Shown here in pieces: positions 17,471 to 26,422 of a stretch of 64,000 nt of DNA. The stretch is from Flectobacillus longus (GTDB taxonomy: Bacteria; Bacteroidota; Bacteroidia; Cytophagales; Spirosomataceae): contig NZ_JASHIC010000006.1 of NCBI RefSeq assembly GCF_030056705.1, positions 124,001-188,000 on the forward strand. The letters are read 5' to 3'. Under the pieces are notes generated by a model. That model saw only the letters and a list, made by a program, of their open reading frames with translations. It ran no database searches and had not been told where the DNA came from. The translations under genes and the position numbers were made by a program. How positions within the stretch are numbered: the first letter of the stretch is position 1; each line of letters opens with the position of its first letter.

Positions 17471-20400
17471 GACCTACGAGAGTTTCGATATTGATAATTA
17501 CTTGGTTTAAATTGTGTACTTCATTCAAATACATTTCTTTTATTTGCCAAGCTTGAGTAATGCTTTGAACAAATTCCACATATTCGATTTCACCAGCCTG
17601 ATAGCTTTTATGTGCTGTACTAATCATCAAATTAGCCTGTGGAATAGCTGATTTTTGGTAATACTGAGCCGATTTTTGCAGTTTATTCAACTGAATCATC
17701 AGTGACTGTAATTGTTTTGCCGTTTGTTGCTGGGCCAAGGAAAGGTTTTCTTTGGCGATTTGTTCACTGATGCCTGCGGCGTTGATACGAGCTTTTTGAG
17801 CTTTGGCAAACAAAGGAAAATTTAATCCTGCTTGAACAAAATTTTGATTATAATTTCGCTCGATACTTTGATTGGTAATACCCACTTTAAAATCAGGTTT
17901 CAACCGCTCTTTTTCAAGCTTGGTTTGTAATTGACTTATTTCGATTTGTTGTTTCAATACATCCAAATAGGGATTATTGCTCAGCTCTATGGCCTGAAAC
18001 TGCAATACTTTTTGCATATTGGTATTGGCATCAATCACAAAATCAGCAGGCATATTAAGTAAAAAAGAGAGGCTTTGATATAGACTTTTTTCATCTGCCA
18101 AAATACTTTGGATCCTATTTTGGATTTCGTGCAAACGTGTTTCGGTAGATACCTTTTCTAATAAATTGGTTTCGCCCGTTTGATAGCGCAACGAAGCCGC
18201 CTTGAAAGCACTTTGATACAAACTATCTTGTTGCTGAACTACTTTGAGTAATTGTGTATTAAGCAAAATTTGATAATACAAACTTTTTACCTCCGCTACT
18301 ACTTGATTCTTTGTCATATTCAAACGCTTTTCGGACGAGGCAGTATGACTTTTCAACAAATTTTCTTGTGCTTTATACAAAGACGGAAAGGCAAATGATT
18401 GTCCCAAACTAAAAGTTACATCATTATTGGTATAGGTCTGAGTACGACCAAATTGAGTATCAAAACTGGTTTTGGGTAAGTCCTTTGCCGTTTTTTCCAA
18501 AGCCCTACTGCCTGAAATCTCTAGCTTTCCTACTTGTAAGCTTTGATTTTGTTGAACAGCCTTTTCAATACAATTTTCTAGTGATAATACTGATGTTTGA
18601 GCCTGTGAAAAAGAAGCAAACCCTAGTCCCAAAAACAATAATATGATACTTGCTGTTGAGGGTTTTATTTTGACTCTTGATGCCGCCAAACTATAAATAG
18701 CAGGTAAAACTACCAAGGTCAAAAGGGTAGCAGAAAGCAAGCCTCCTATTACTACTGTAGCCAAAGGACGCTGCACCTCAGCACCTGGCGAATGAGAAAG
18801 TGCCATTGGTAAAAAGCCTAAAGAGGCCACAGAAGCTGTCATTACAACAGGACGAAAACGAGTCTTGGTACCTTCGATTATGCGCTCGTAAATATCGCTA
18901 ATACCTTGTTTTTCGAGGTTATTGAAGTAGGCAATCAACACGATACCATTGAGCACCGCCACCCCAAACAAGGCAATAAATCCGATACCAGCCGACACCG
19001 AAAAGGGCATTCCACGAAGCCATAGCGCCATTACGCCGCCAATAGCAGACAATGGAATAGCTGCAAAAATGATAAGTGCTTCTTTGAGAGAATTAAAGGT
19101 AAAAAATAGTAAAGCAAAAATGAGGAATAGCGCAACAGGCACTGCTATTGCCAAACGACTTTTGGCGGCATTGAGGTTTTCAAAAGCCCCACCATATACA
19201 AAGTTGTACCCTACAGGAAGTTCTACTTTTTTGTCTAAAACCTGTTGTATTTCATGCACCAAGCTTTCGACATCACGATTACGAACGTTGATACCAATCG
19301 TAATACGACGACGTGCATTGTCGCGAGCAATTTCGGTTGGAGCATCCTGATACGAAATTGTTGCTACTTGAGCCAAAGGAATTTTACCACCATTTGGCAA
19401 ATCAACATATAAATCACTGATATTTTGTAAATCTTTGCGATACACAGAATCGAGGCGTACAACCAACCCAAAGCGTTTTTCTCCTTCATATACTACGCCA
19501 GCCTCTTCGCCAGCAAAGGCAGTCTTAACAAGAGCGTTGAGTTCTTTTATTTTGAGACCATACTGAGCTATTTTCTCACGATTATAATCAACTACCATTT
19601 GTGGAACGCCTTCAATTTGTTGAACTTTCAAATCTCCAACGCCTTCGATTTTGGCAATATGCTTGGCACTTTCTTGTGCTTTTTGGTATAAAATATCCAA
19701 GTCCTCTCCAAAAATTTTAATCGCAACATCAGATTTAGTTCCTGCTATTAGCTCATTAAAACGCATTTGAATAGGTTGTGTAAATTCAAAATTTACTCCA
19801 GGTAATTCCGACAAGGCATCATCCATTTTGGCAGAAAGCTCTTCCATCGTTTCTGCTTTTTTCCAGTGCTTCATGTCTTTTAATTCAATAATTAAATCGC
19901 ATGAATTGATTCCCATAGGATCAGTAGGAATTTCGGATGCTCCAATACGAGATACCACTTGACTTACCTCATCTGGAAATTCACGAAGTATAATTTGTTG
20001 AGCTTGGTTGTTCATTTTGATACTTTGCGATAAAGAAGCATTGCTATGCAAAAGCGTCTCAACCGCAAAATCGCCTTCGTTTAACTCTGGAATAAACTCA
20101 CCACCCAATGAATTGAATAACAATAAACTACCCGCAAACATCGCCACTGCTCCACCAACTACCACCGCCTTGTGATGCAATACCCAGCGAATAATAGGGG
20201 CGTAGAATTTGTATAAAAAGTTGATAATTTTATCAGAAATTGTCTCTTTCAAATTGACTTTTTTGCTCAATAACAAAGACGACATCATAGGAACATAGGT
20301 CAGCGATAAAATCAATGCTCCGACTATAGCAAAACCAACCGTTTGTGCCATAGGTTTAAACATTTTTCCCTCGATACCCGTCAAGGCTAATATTGGGAAA

Positions 20401-21791
20401 TACACAATCAAAATGATAATCTCTCCAAAGGCTGCTGACTTACGAATTGTTACGGCAGAATGATATACTTCGTCGTTCATTTCTTGTTGCGTCAATGTTA
20501 GGGTATGTGTTCCTGACTTTTGAGCTCTTTCGTGTAAATGATGAATGATAGCTTCGACAATAATCACGGCGCCGTCCACAATCAACCCAAAGTCAATAGC
20601 TCCCAATGACATCAAATTGGCCGATACTCCAAAGAGGTTCATCATACTAAATGAAAACAACAAACATAGTGGAATCACAGAGGCTACAACAAGCCCAGCA
20701 CGAAGATTTCCTAAGAGTAAAACCAAAACAAAAATCACAATTAGGCCTCCTTCTACCAAGTTTTTCTCTACCGTACCTATTGCTTTGTCAATCAACTTAC
20801 TACGATCCAAAAAAGGTTGAATTGTAATGCCTTCTGGAAGTGATTTTTGAATTTCTTTGATTCTAGCTTTTACATCTTGAGTTACGACCTGAGCCGAAGC
20901 ACCTTTGAGCAACAACACCACAGCTCCGACTGCCTCGCCTTCGCCATTGCGTGTCATTGCCCCATAACGAACAGCGCGTCCAAACTGCACCTTAGCCACA
21001 TCTTTAACTAATACAGGAAGCCCCCCGCGATTAGCCACTACGATATTGCCAATGTCCTCGACATTTTTTACCATTCCTTCAGAGCGGATAAAATAGGCGT
21101 CCGTACCTTTTTCGATATAGCTACCGCCTGAGTTCGAGTTATTATCTTGCAAGGCAGTAAACAACTCATTTAAGGTTATATTGGCTGCACTTAATCGTTC
21201 TGGATTGAATGCTACTTCGTATTGTTTCAGATTTCCTCCAAAAGAACTCACCTCTACAACTCCCTTGATACCAAGTAATTGTCTTTTCACAATCCAGTCC
21301 TGAATCGTACGAAGCTCCGTGAGAGAATAGTTATTTTTAAATTTTGGATCAACTGCCAGGGTATATTGGTAAAACTCTCCAAGTCCCGTCGTAATAGGTG
21401 CTAATTCGGGACGCCCAGCTCCTGCAATCAGATTTGGTTCGGCTTCCTTAAGCTTTTCAGTTACTTGCTGTCGAGCTTTTTCTATAGGAACGTCATCTTC
21501 AAAGACGACCGTGATGATTGACAAACCCATTCTCGAAAAAGAGCGAATTTCTTTCGTATTCGGAACGGTTCGTAATGAGATTTCTAGTGGAATAGTAATG
21601 AATTTTTCAACCTCAGTAGCAGGTAAAGCGGGAGATTGAGTGATTACCTGCACTTGGTTAGATGTAATATCTGGCAGGGCGTCTACGGTAAGCTGAGTCA
21701 AGGAAATTCCACCCCAAGCAATTAAGCTCAAGACAAATAATCCAATAATCAGCTTTTGATTTATGCTGAATCGAATTAATGAATCTATCAT
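17463..21791 (-). CDS. CzcA/CusA heavy-metal RND pump fused to a TolC-like outer-membrane factor
   Basis: 1442 aa. Residues 1 to about 1040 are a full HME-type RND pump with 12 helices; helix 4 carries D400-FG-D406-G-E413 in DFGLIVDGAVIIVE, the DFGxxxDGAxxxVE signature of the CzcA-like (Zn/Co/Cd) class rather than the CusA copper class. Residues about 1070-1442 are an OEP/TolC-type coiled-coil channel (SLENCIEKAVQQNQSLQVGK onward split as SLENCIEKAV, QNQSLQ). The joint (near 18594-18660) has a hydrophobic segment ending in SFSQAQ, like a signal peptide with a cleavage site. Such fusions occur in Bacteroidota metal operons. One frame, no internal stop. Confidence 0.93.
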   Translation of the reverse strand: MIDSLIRFSINQKLIIGLFVLSLIAWGGISLTQLTVDALPDITSNQVQVITQSPALPATEVEKFITIPLEISLRTVPNTKEIRSFSRMGLSIITVVFEDDVPIEKARQQVTEKLKEAEPNLIAGAGRPELAPITTGLGEFYQYTLAVDPKFKNNYSLTELRTIQDWIVKRQLLGIKGVVEVSSFGGNLKQYEVAFNPERLSAANITLNELFTALQDNNSNSGGSYIEKGTDAYFIRSEGMVKNVEDIGNIVVANRGGLPVLVKDVAKVQFGRAVRYGAMTRNGEGEAVGAVVLLLKGASAQVVTQDVKARIKEIQKSLPEGITIQPFLDRSKLIDKAIGTVEKNLVEGGLIVIFVLVLLLGNLRAGLVVASVIPLCLLFSFSMMNLFGVSANLMSLGAIDFGLIVDGAVIIVEAIIHHLHERAQKSGTHTLTLTQQEMNDEVYHSAVTIRKSAAFGEIIILIVYFPILALTGIEGKMFKPMAQTVGFAIVGALILSLTYVPMMSSLLLSKKVNLKETISDKIINFLYKFYAPIIRWVLHHKAVVVGGAVAMFAGSLLLFNSLGGEFIPELNEGDFAVETLLHSNASLSQSIKMNNQAQQIILREFPDEVSQVVSRIGASEIPTDPMGINSCDLIIELKDMKHWKKAETMEELSAKMDDALSELPGVNFEFTQPIQMRFNELIAGTKSDVAIKIFGEDLDILYQKAQESAKHIAKIEGVGDLKVQQIEGVPQMVVDYNREKIAQYGLKIKELNALVKTAFAGEEAGVVYEGEKRFGLVVRLDSVYRKDLQNISDLYVDLPNGGKIPLAQVATISYQDAPTEIARDNARRRITIGINVRNRDVESLVHEIQQVLDKKVELPVGYNFVYGGAFENLNAAKSRLAIAVPVALFLIFALLFFTFNSLKEALIIFAAIPLSAIGGVMALWLRGMPFSVSAGIGFIALFGVAVLNGIVLIAYFNNLEKQGISDIYERIIEGTKTRFRPVVMTASVASLGFLPMALSHSPGAEVQRPLATVVIGGLLSATLLTLVVLPAIYSLAASRVKIKPSTASIILLFLGLGFASFSQAQTSVLSLENCIEKAVQQNQSLQVGKLEISGSRALEKTAKDLPKTSFDTQFGRTQTYTNNDVTFSLGQSFAFPSLYKAQENLLKSHTASSEKRLNMTKNQVVAEVKSLYYQILLNTQLLKVVQQQDSLYQSAFKAASLRYQTGETNLLEKVSTETRLHEIQNRIQSILADEKSLYQSLSFLLNMPADFVIDANTNMQKVLQFQAIELSNNPYLDVLKQQIEISQLQTKLEKERLKPDFKVGITNQSIERNYNQNFVQAGLNFPLFAKAQKARINAAGISEQIAKENLSLAQQQTAKQLQSLMIQLNKLQKSAQYYQKSAIPQANLMISTAHKSYQAGEIEYVEFVQSITQAWQIKEMYLNEVHNLNQVIINIETLVGHE

Positions 21792-22109
21792 TAGTTTTTA
21801 AAATAAAGGTAGTGAGGCTGGTTATTGAGTGAATTAGTAATTGAGTGATTATAATCGTTTATGAATCTCTCAAAACATCAATCCAAGTAGGAGTGCTGAA
21901 TAATGATTTGAATCGTTTAAATTCATTACTACACTCAAACTTATAGTCATGCTGATGATTGAGAAAAGGGTAAATACATGAAATTTTGATGAGATTATTA
22001 AAATTCATCTACGTATTTAACCACAAAATGCTCAATAGTAAATCACTCATTCACTTTCTCTCAATAAAGAGCCAAGAATGTTAATTTGAAATAAAAGGAA
22101 GGTATTCGA
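21792..22109. other. Intergenic region with CACTCATTCACT-type inverted repeats
   Basis: 318 nt without a gene. TTGAGTGAATTAGTAATTGA near 21817-21837 and its approximate reverse complement near 22037-22063 (AATCACTCATTCACTTTCTC) form a wide inverted pair; both belong to the same simple intergenic repeat type as the tails of copies A and B. Confidence 0.5.
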
Positions 22110-22502
22110 TTAGAATCGGGGTGGATTGAGTAGCGACGAGGCTAATAAGAAGTCATAAAGGTTTTGCCAAGCAAAGTTGGGACCAACAAAAACCTTAATA
22201 ATGGGCTTAAATTTCAGCGAAATTTGCTGACAAAAAGATGGCAAAAAGGCATGAACCGCCTGAGAGTCCAGACTAGGTAAGTGTGAATGCGAGTGTTTAG
22301 CAGTTTTGGTATGCTTTGAGGCAGCCGAATAGTGCATAGCTAAGAAACTCAAAAAGCTCATATTGCTTTCTTCGGTTTTACAATGCCACTGGTAGTGCTT
22401 CACCAACTCACCTATTTTTGCCAATTGCAAAGCATCCACCTTTGGGAAGAGACTTCCCAACAGGAGTGTAATACTTAGAAATATGGCAATAAATTGTTTC
22501 AT
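22110..22502 (-). CDS. Small exported His-rich protein upstream of metal efflux genes
   Basis: 130 aa. Signal peptide of about 25 residues (MKQFIAIFLSITLLLGSLFPKVDA). The middle holds a His/Ser-rich, likely metal-binding stretch (HYSAASKHTKTAKHSHSHLP) and two or three Cys. It sits about 0.3 kb upstream of the RND operon, same strand. Similar small proteins are often found next to CzcA/CusA genes in Bacteroidota. A role in periplasmic metal binding or sensing is inferred, not shown. Confidence 0.75.
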   Translation of the reverse strand: MKQFIAIFLSITLLLGSLFPKVDALQLAKIGELVKHYQWHCKTEESNMSFLSFLAMHYSAASKHTKTAKHSHSHLPSLDSQAVHAFLPSFCQQISLKFKPIIKVFVGPNFAWQNLYDFLLASSLLNPPRF

Positions 22503-22506
22503 GAAA

Positions 22507-22514
22507 CAAAGGTA
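22507..22514 (-). promoter_or_regulatory. -7 box directly upstream of the His-rich gene
   Basis: Minus-strand TACCTTTG ends 4 nt before the ATG at 22502. If used, the transcript would be leaderless or nearly so. Confidence 0.45.
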
Positions 22515-22696
22515 GTTGTTAAATCCAATCCAAAAGTATTTAGTAATAAAAACTTTTATAGATTGGATTATTTTTATTTTCTGGTTGGAGTAAAGTAATG
22601 TAGAAAAGTTTAATCTTATTGCTCATTTTTACAAAAATGTTGAAAAATAGACAGTTTTATAACCGTATCTATCCATTTTTAATGAAAAACTAGCAA

Positions 22697-22761
22697 TTTT
22701 CCACAAAAGTTATCCACATTGCAAACTTATCCACTGTGGAAAAGCCCCTAATTGTGGATAA
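22697..22761. promoter_or_regulatory. Cluster of five DnaA boxes (candidate origin or DnaA-binding locus)
   Basis: TTTTCCACA 22697-22705 (+), TTATCCACA 22710-22718 (+, consensus), TTATCCACT 22727-22735 (+), TGTGGAAAA 22735-22743 (-), TGTGGATAA 22753-22761 (-, consensus). Five sites in 65 bp, arranged three forward then two reverse, flanked by AT-rich DNA. The density is far above chance and typical of oriC. Against an origin: genes on both sides run mainly on the minus strand, with no orientation switch. Confidence 0.5.
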
Positions 22762-22866
22762 GTCTTTTTTAGCCGATTTTATGTCAAACATCCTAAATTT
22801 GGCTAATTATTTATAACGATTCTAAGGAAGCTTTGAAATAGTTGTTTTGAAATTATGATAAAAAAT

Positions 22867-22904
22867 AAGCCCCTTGTAAGGCAAAATACCTTACAAGGGG
22901 CTTT
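22867..22904 (-). terminator. valS terminator
   Basis: AAGCCCCTTGTAAGG pairs perfectly with CCTTACAAGGGGCTT around CAAAATA; a T-run follows on the minus strand. It is 17 nt past the valS stop. Confidence 0.85.
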
Positions 22905-22920
22905 TATGAGATGTATAATC

Positions 22921-25554
22921 TTACATTGCTTTCAAACGAGCGATAGTCTCTTCCAATGCCTTAATCTTCGACTCGGCATCGGCTAACTTTTGGCGTTCTT
23001 TTTCTACTACATCAGGTTTTGCATTGTTGACAAATCTTTCGTTTGACAATTTTGCTTCAACCGATTTTTTGAATCCTAAGTTATATTCTAACTCTTTGGT
23101 AGCATTTGCTAATTCAGCTTCTACGTCTAGTTCTCCTTCAAGACTTATAAAGAATTCATCAGCTTTTAGTACAAAAGAAATAGCGTTTTCGACATTGCTA
23201 GAAACGTACTCTATCGCAAAGGTATTTGCTAGCTTCACGATGATAGATTCTAATTGTTTGTAACGGGCTACATCTTCGGTTTTAATCGCCAATGGCAACT
23301 CTGTCTTTGGTGAAATTTGCTTAGTATTACGAGTTTCACGAACTTTTGAAACAATACCAAACAAGATTTCAAAATCTGCTAATACTTGTGTATCGATTTT
23401 GCCAGCTACTGGATAAGCGGCGCGGCAAATACTTTCACCTTCTTGACGCTCTGCAATAGCTTGCCAGATTTCTTCGGTAATAAATGGCATATATGGATGA
23501 GCCAAAGCCATTAATTTTTCAAAAATATCAATAGTAGCATCATACGTAGCTTGGTCAATTGGTGAACCAAAAGTAGGTTTGATAATTTCGAGATATTGTC
23601 CACAGAAATCATCCCAAATCAAGTTATAAATCGACAACAAGGCATCCGAAATACGGAATTTGCTAAAATGGTCTTGAACTTCAATTACAACCTGACTGAT
23701 TTTTGAGTTAAACCATTTAATCGCTAATGTATTACCTGTTGGCTGTTCTGCATCAGCAATTTCCCAGCCTTTTACCAAACGGAACGCATTCCAAACTTTA
23801 TTACAGAAGTTACGTCCTTGTTCACACAGTTTTTCATCAAAAAGTAAGTCGTTACCCGCAGGTGCTGAAACCAACAAGCCCGTACGAACGCCATCGGCAC
23901 CGTACTGCGCAATCAAATCTAATGGGTCTGGAGAGTTACCCAATGATTTGGACATTTTGCGACCTTGCTTATCACGTACAATACCTGTCAGGTACACATT
24001 GCGGAATGGTAATTCGTCACGCCATTCGTAACCTGCGATAATCATACGAGCTACCCAGAAGAACAAAATATCTGGTCCAGTTACCAAATCATTGGTAGGG
24101 TAGTAGTATTTAATATCTTCGTTTTCAGGGTTTTCGATACCATCAAATACCGAAATTGGCCACAACCAAGACGAGAACCAAGTATCCAATACGTCTGGGT
24201 CTTGTGTCAAATCCTCCTCAGTCAAGGCAAACAATTGCAATTCGTGTTGAGCTTTACGCAATGCTTCACGTTTGTTCTTTGCCACGATTACAGTACCATC
24301 TTGCAAATAAAACGCTGGGATTTGTTGTCCCCACCAAAGCTGACGGCTAATACACCAGTCATGTACGTTTTCCATCCATGAGCGGTAGGTATTTTTAAAT
24401 TTTGAAGGATACAACTTAACGTTGTCATTCATTACGTTTTCGAGTGCAGGTTTTGAAATGTCTTCCATTTTCAAGAACCATTGCAACGACAATTTTGGCT
24501 CGATTACAGCACCAGTACGTTCTGAAGTTTTAACGATTGATTTGTATTCTTCAACTTTTACTAAGAATCCTGCCTCTTCTAAATCTTTTACGATATTGCG
24601 ACGAGCGGCAAAACGATCTTGACCAACATATAAAACGGCTTTTTCATTCAAGAAACCAGCGTCATCCAAAATATCGATAACAGGTAATTTATGCTTTAAG
24701 CCTAATTCGTAGTCATTCAAATCGTGGGCAGGTGTTACTTTCAAACAACCTGTACCAAAATCCATGGCTACGTATTCGTCAGTAATTACAGGAATAGCAC
24801 GACCCAACAATGGAATCTCTACTGATTTACCATGATATGCTACATAGCGTTCATCGTTTGGATTCACACAGATAGCAGTATCGGCCATGATGGTTTCAGG
24901 ACGCGTAGTTGCAATCGTCAAAAACTCACCTTCAGCACCAACTACTGGATATTGGATATGGAAAAGTTTTGCCTGAACATCCTTTTCAATTACTTCTTCG
25001 TCTGAAAGAGCTGTTTTACCTTGTGGGTCCCAGTTAACCATACGAACGCCACGATAAATCTGTCCTTTTCCGTACAAACGAACGAACGTATCAATTACGG
25101 CTTCGTACAAAGATGGCTCCATGGTAAAGCGAGTTCTATCCCAGTCACAAGAAGCACCTAATTTCTTCAACTGTTCTAGGATAATACCGCCGTATTTATC
25201 TTTCCATTCGTGGGCATATTCCAAAAACTCCTCACGAGTAATATCTTTTTTCTCGATACCTCTCTCTTTCAACATCGCCACGACTTTAGCTTCTGTTGCA
25301 ATCGAAGCGTGGTCTGTACCAGGCACCCAACAAGCCTCTTTACCTTCCATTCGAGCCTTACGAATAAGGACGTCTTGGATGGTATTATTCAACATGTGTC
25401 CCATGTGCAAAACGCCCGTAACATTTGGTGGCGGAATGACTATTGAATAAGGTTCTTTATCAGGATTAGGCTTGGATGCAAATAGCTTGTTGTCAAGCCA
25501 ATATTGATACCATTTGGCTTCAATTTCTTGTGGAGTGTACGTTTTTGAAATCAT
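22921..25554 (-). CDS. valS: Valine--tRNA ligase
   Basis: 877 aa class I synthetase that charges tRNA-Val. PPPNVTGVLHMGHMLN (residues 38-53) has the HIGH-type motif (HMGH), GRKMSKSLGN is the KMSKS loop, and the editing (CP1) domain includes TTRPETIMADTAI. The anticodon-binding domain is followed by a C-terminal coiled coil (from about 810) typical of ValRS. Complete, with its own -7 box upstream and a strong terminator. Confidence 0.97.
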   Translation of the reverse strand: MISKTYTPQEIEAKWYQYWLDNKLFASKPNPDKEPYSIVIPPPNVTGVLHMGHMLNNTIQDVLIRKARMEGKEACWVPGTDHASIATEAKVVAMLKERGIEKKDITREEFLEYAHEWKDKYGGIILEQLKKLGASCDWDRTRFTMEPSLYEAVIDTFVRLYGKGQIYRGVRMVNWDPQGKTALSDEEVIEKDVQAKLFHIQYPVVGAEGEFLTIATTRPETIMADTAICVNPNDERYVAYHGKSVEIPLLGRAIPVITDEYVAMDFGTGCLKVTPAHDLNDYELGLKHKLPVIDILDDAGFLNEKAVLYVGQDRFAARRNIVKDLEEAGFLVKVEEYKSIVKTSERTGAVIEPKLSLQWFLKMEDISKPALENVMNDNVKLYPSKFKNTYRSWMENVHDWCISRQLWWGQQIPAFYLQDGTVIVAKNKREALRKAQHELQLFALTEEDLTQDPDVLDTWFSSWLWPISVFDGIENPENEDIKYYYPTNDLVTGPDILFFWVARMIIAGYEWRDELPFRNVYLTGIVRDKQGRKMSKSLGNSPDPLDLIAQYGADGVRTGLLVSAPAGNDLLFDEKLCEQGRNFCNKVWNAFRLVKGWEIADAEQPTGNTLAIKWFNSKISQVVIEVQDHFSKFRISDALLSIYNLIWDDFCGQYLEIIKPTFGSPIDQATYDATIDIFEKLMALAHPYMPFITEEIWQAIAERQEGESICRAAYPVAGKIDTQVLADFEILFGIVSKVRETRNTKQISPKTELPLAIKTEDVARYKQLESIIVKLANTFAIEYVSSNVENAISFVLKADEFFISLEGELDVEAELANATKELEYNLGFKKSVEAKLSNERFVNNAKPDVVEKERQKLADAESKIKALEETIARLKAM

Positions 25555-25671
25555 ATTTGTATGAATCTATTGCTGTCGGCAAAAGCTTGTTTGCTTTCGA
25601 TACTATTGATTTGGAATAAAAATTGTGAATACCTAAAGCTTAAGCTGGCTTGCCTAACAAATTTTAGTTTG

Positions 25672-25679
25672 CAAAGATA
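25672..25679 (-). promoter_or_regulatory. -7 promoter box for valS
   Basis: Minus-strand TATCTTTGC, a strong TAnnTTTG match, giving a leader of about 110 nt before the ATG at 25554. I see no T-box or other riboswitch in it. Confidence 0.5.
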
Positions 25680-25818
25680 GGGATTTTGGCGCAATGGCAG
25701 GCTAATAAAGTGATTTTCAAGAGTACGGTTTTTACAAATCTGCATGTATCTTCACCAAACAATTGTATTTATTTATTGGTTAAACCTTTAGATTTTAACC
25801 AGACATCTACTCAAAATT

Positions 25819-26274
25819 ATGTTACTCAAACTTGGACTGTTCTTCGGCACGTTTTTCTTTATGGAGGGATTTGCGTGGTTTACTCATAAATATATCATGC
25901 ACGGTATCATGTGGAATTGGCACGAATCCCATCATGTACACCATAATGAAGTATTAGAAAAAAACGATTTGTTTTCGGTGGTATTCGGTCTTATTTCTAC
26001 TGTTACAATTATAGTAGGAGATTTAGTGCCAGAGTTATGGTTTTTGTTCTGGATAGGGCTAGGTGTGGCGCTTTACGGCACATTTTACTTTATTTTCCAT
26101 GATATTATTGTTCATCGTCGTCTCAAAATTAAATACGTCGCCAAAAGCAAGTATATGAAAAGGATTATGCGTGCCCACTTTATTCACCACAAAGTACATA
26201 CACGCGATGGAGCAGAAGCATTTGGTTTTTTGTATGCTCCCAAAAAATACGAAGGAGGAAAAGAAAGAATCTAA
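25819..26274 (+). CDS. crtZ: Beta-carotene hydroxylase (fatty acid hydroxylase superfamily)
   Basis: 151 aa membrane di-iron hydroxylase. The histidine clusters are all present: HKYIMH, HESHHVHH, HDIIVHRR and HFIHHKVH. Four short hydrophobic segments fit CrtZ, which hydroxylates beta-rings of carotene to give zeaxanthin. Size matches CrtZ rather than the larger sterol desaturases. It stands alone, with no other carotenoid genes in the window. It suggests a pigmented organism. Confidence 0.9.
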   Translation: MLLKLGLFFGTFFFMEGFAWFTHKYIMHGIMWNWHESHHVHHNEVLEKNDLFSVVFGLISTVTIIVGDLVPELWFLFWIGLGVALYGTFYFIFHDIIVHRRLKIKYVAKSKYMKRIMRAHFIHHKVHTRDGAEAFGFLYAPKKYEGGKERI

Positions 26275-26422
26275 TCGAGTGCGGATTGCGGAGTTGGGAG
26301 TGTGGAATTTAAAAGAGTATTTTCTATAAGATTAGGCTTTAAGCAAGAGAAAATCTACTTTTCAACTATTGCCTAAAGCCTAATACCTATCGCTATAAAT
26401 CCACTTTGTGCCTTACAATATT

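Larger units (their letters stand above)
22503..22920. other. AT-rich intergenic region with DnaA-box cluster
   Basis: 418 nt without a gene. Holds a -7 box at its left end, AT-rich sequence (22540-22695), the DnaA-box cluster (22697-22761), a further AT-rich stretch to 22860 and the valS terminator (22867-22904). Confidence 0.7.

Noticed and set aside
18949-19350. 133-codon plus-strand ORF inside the RND pump gene
   Set aside because: Antisense shadow; composition (Ala, Lys, Thr, Ser rich) mirrors the opposite-strand membrane protein.
25551-25745. 64-codon ORF upstream of valS on the same strand
   Set aside because: Lies in the valS leader and over its -7 box; sequence has no protein-like features; not called as a leader peptide.
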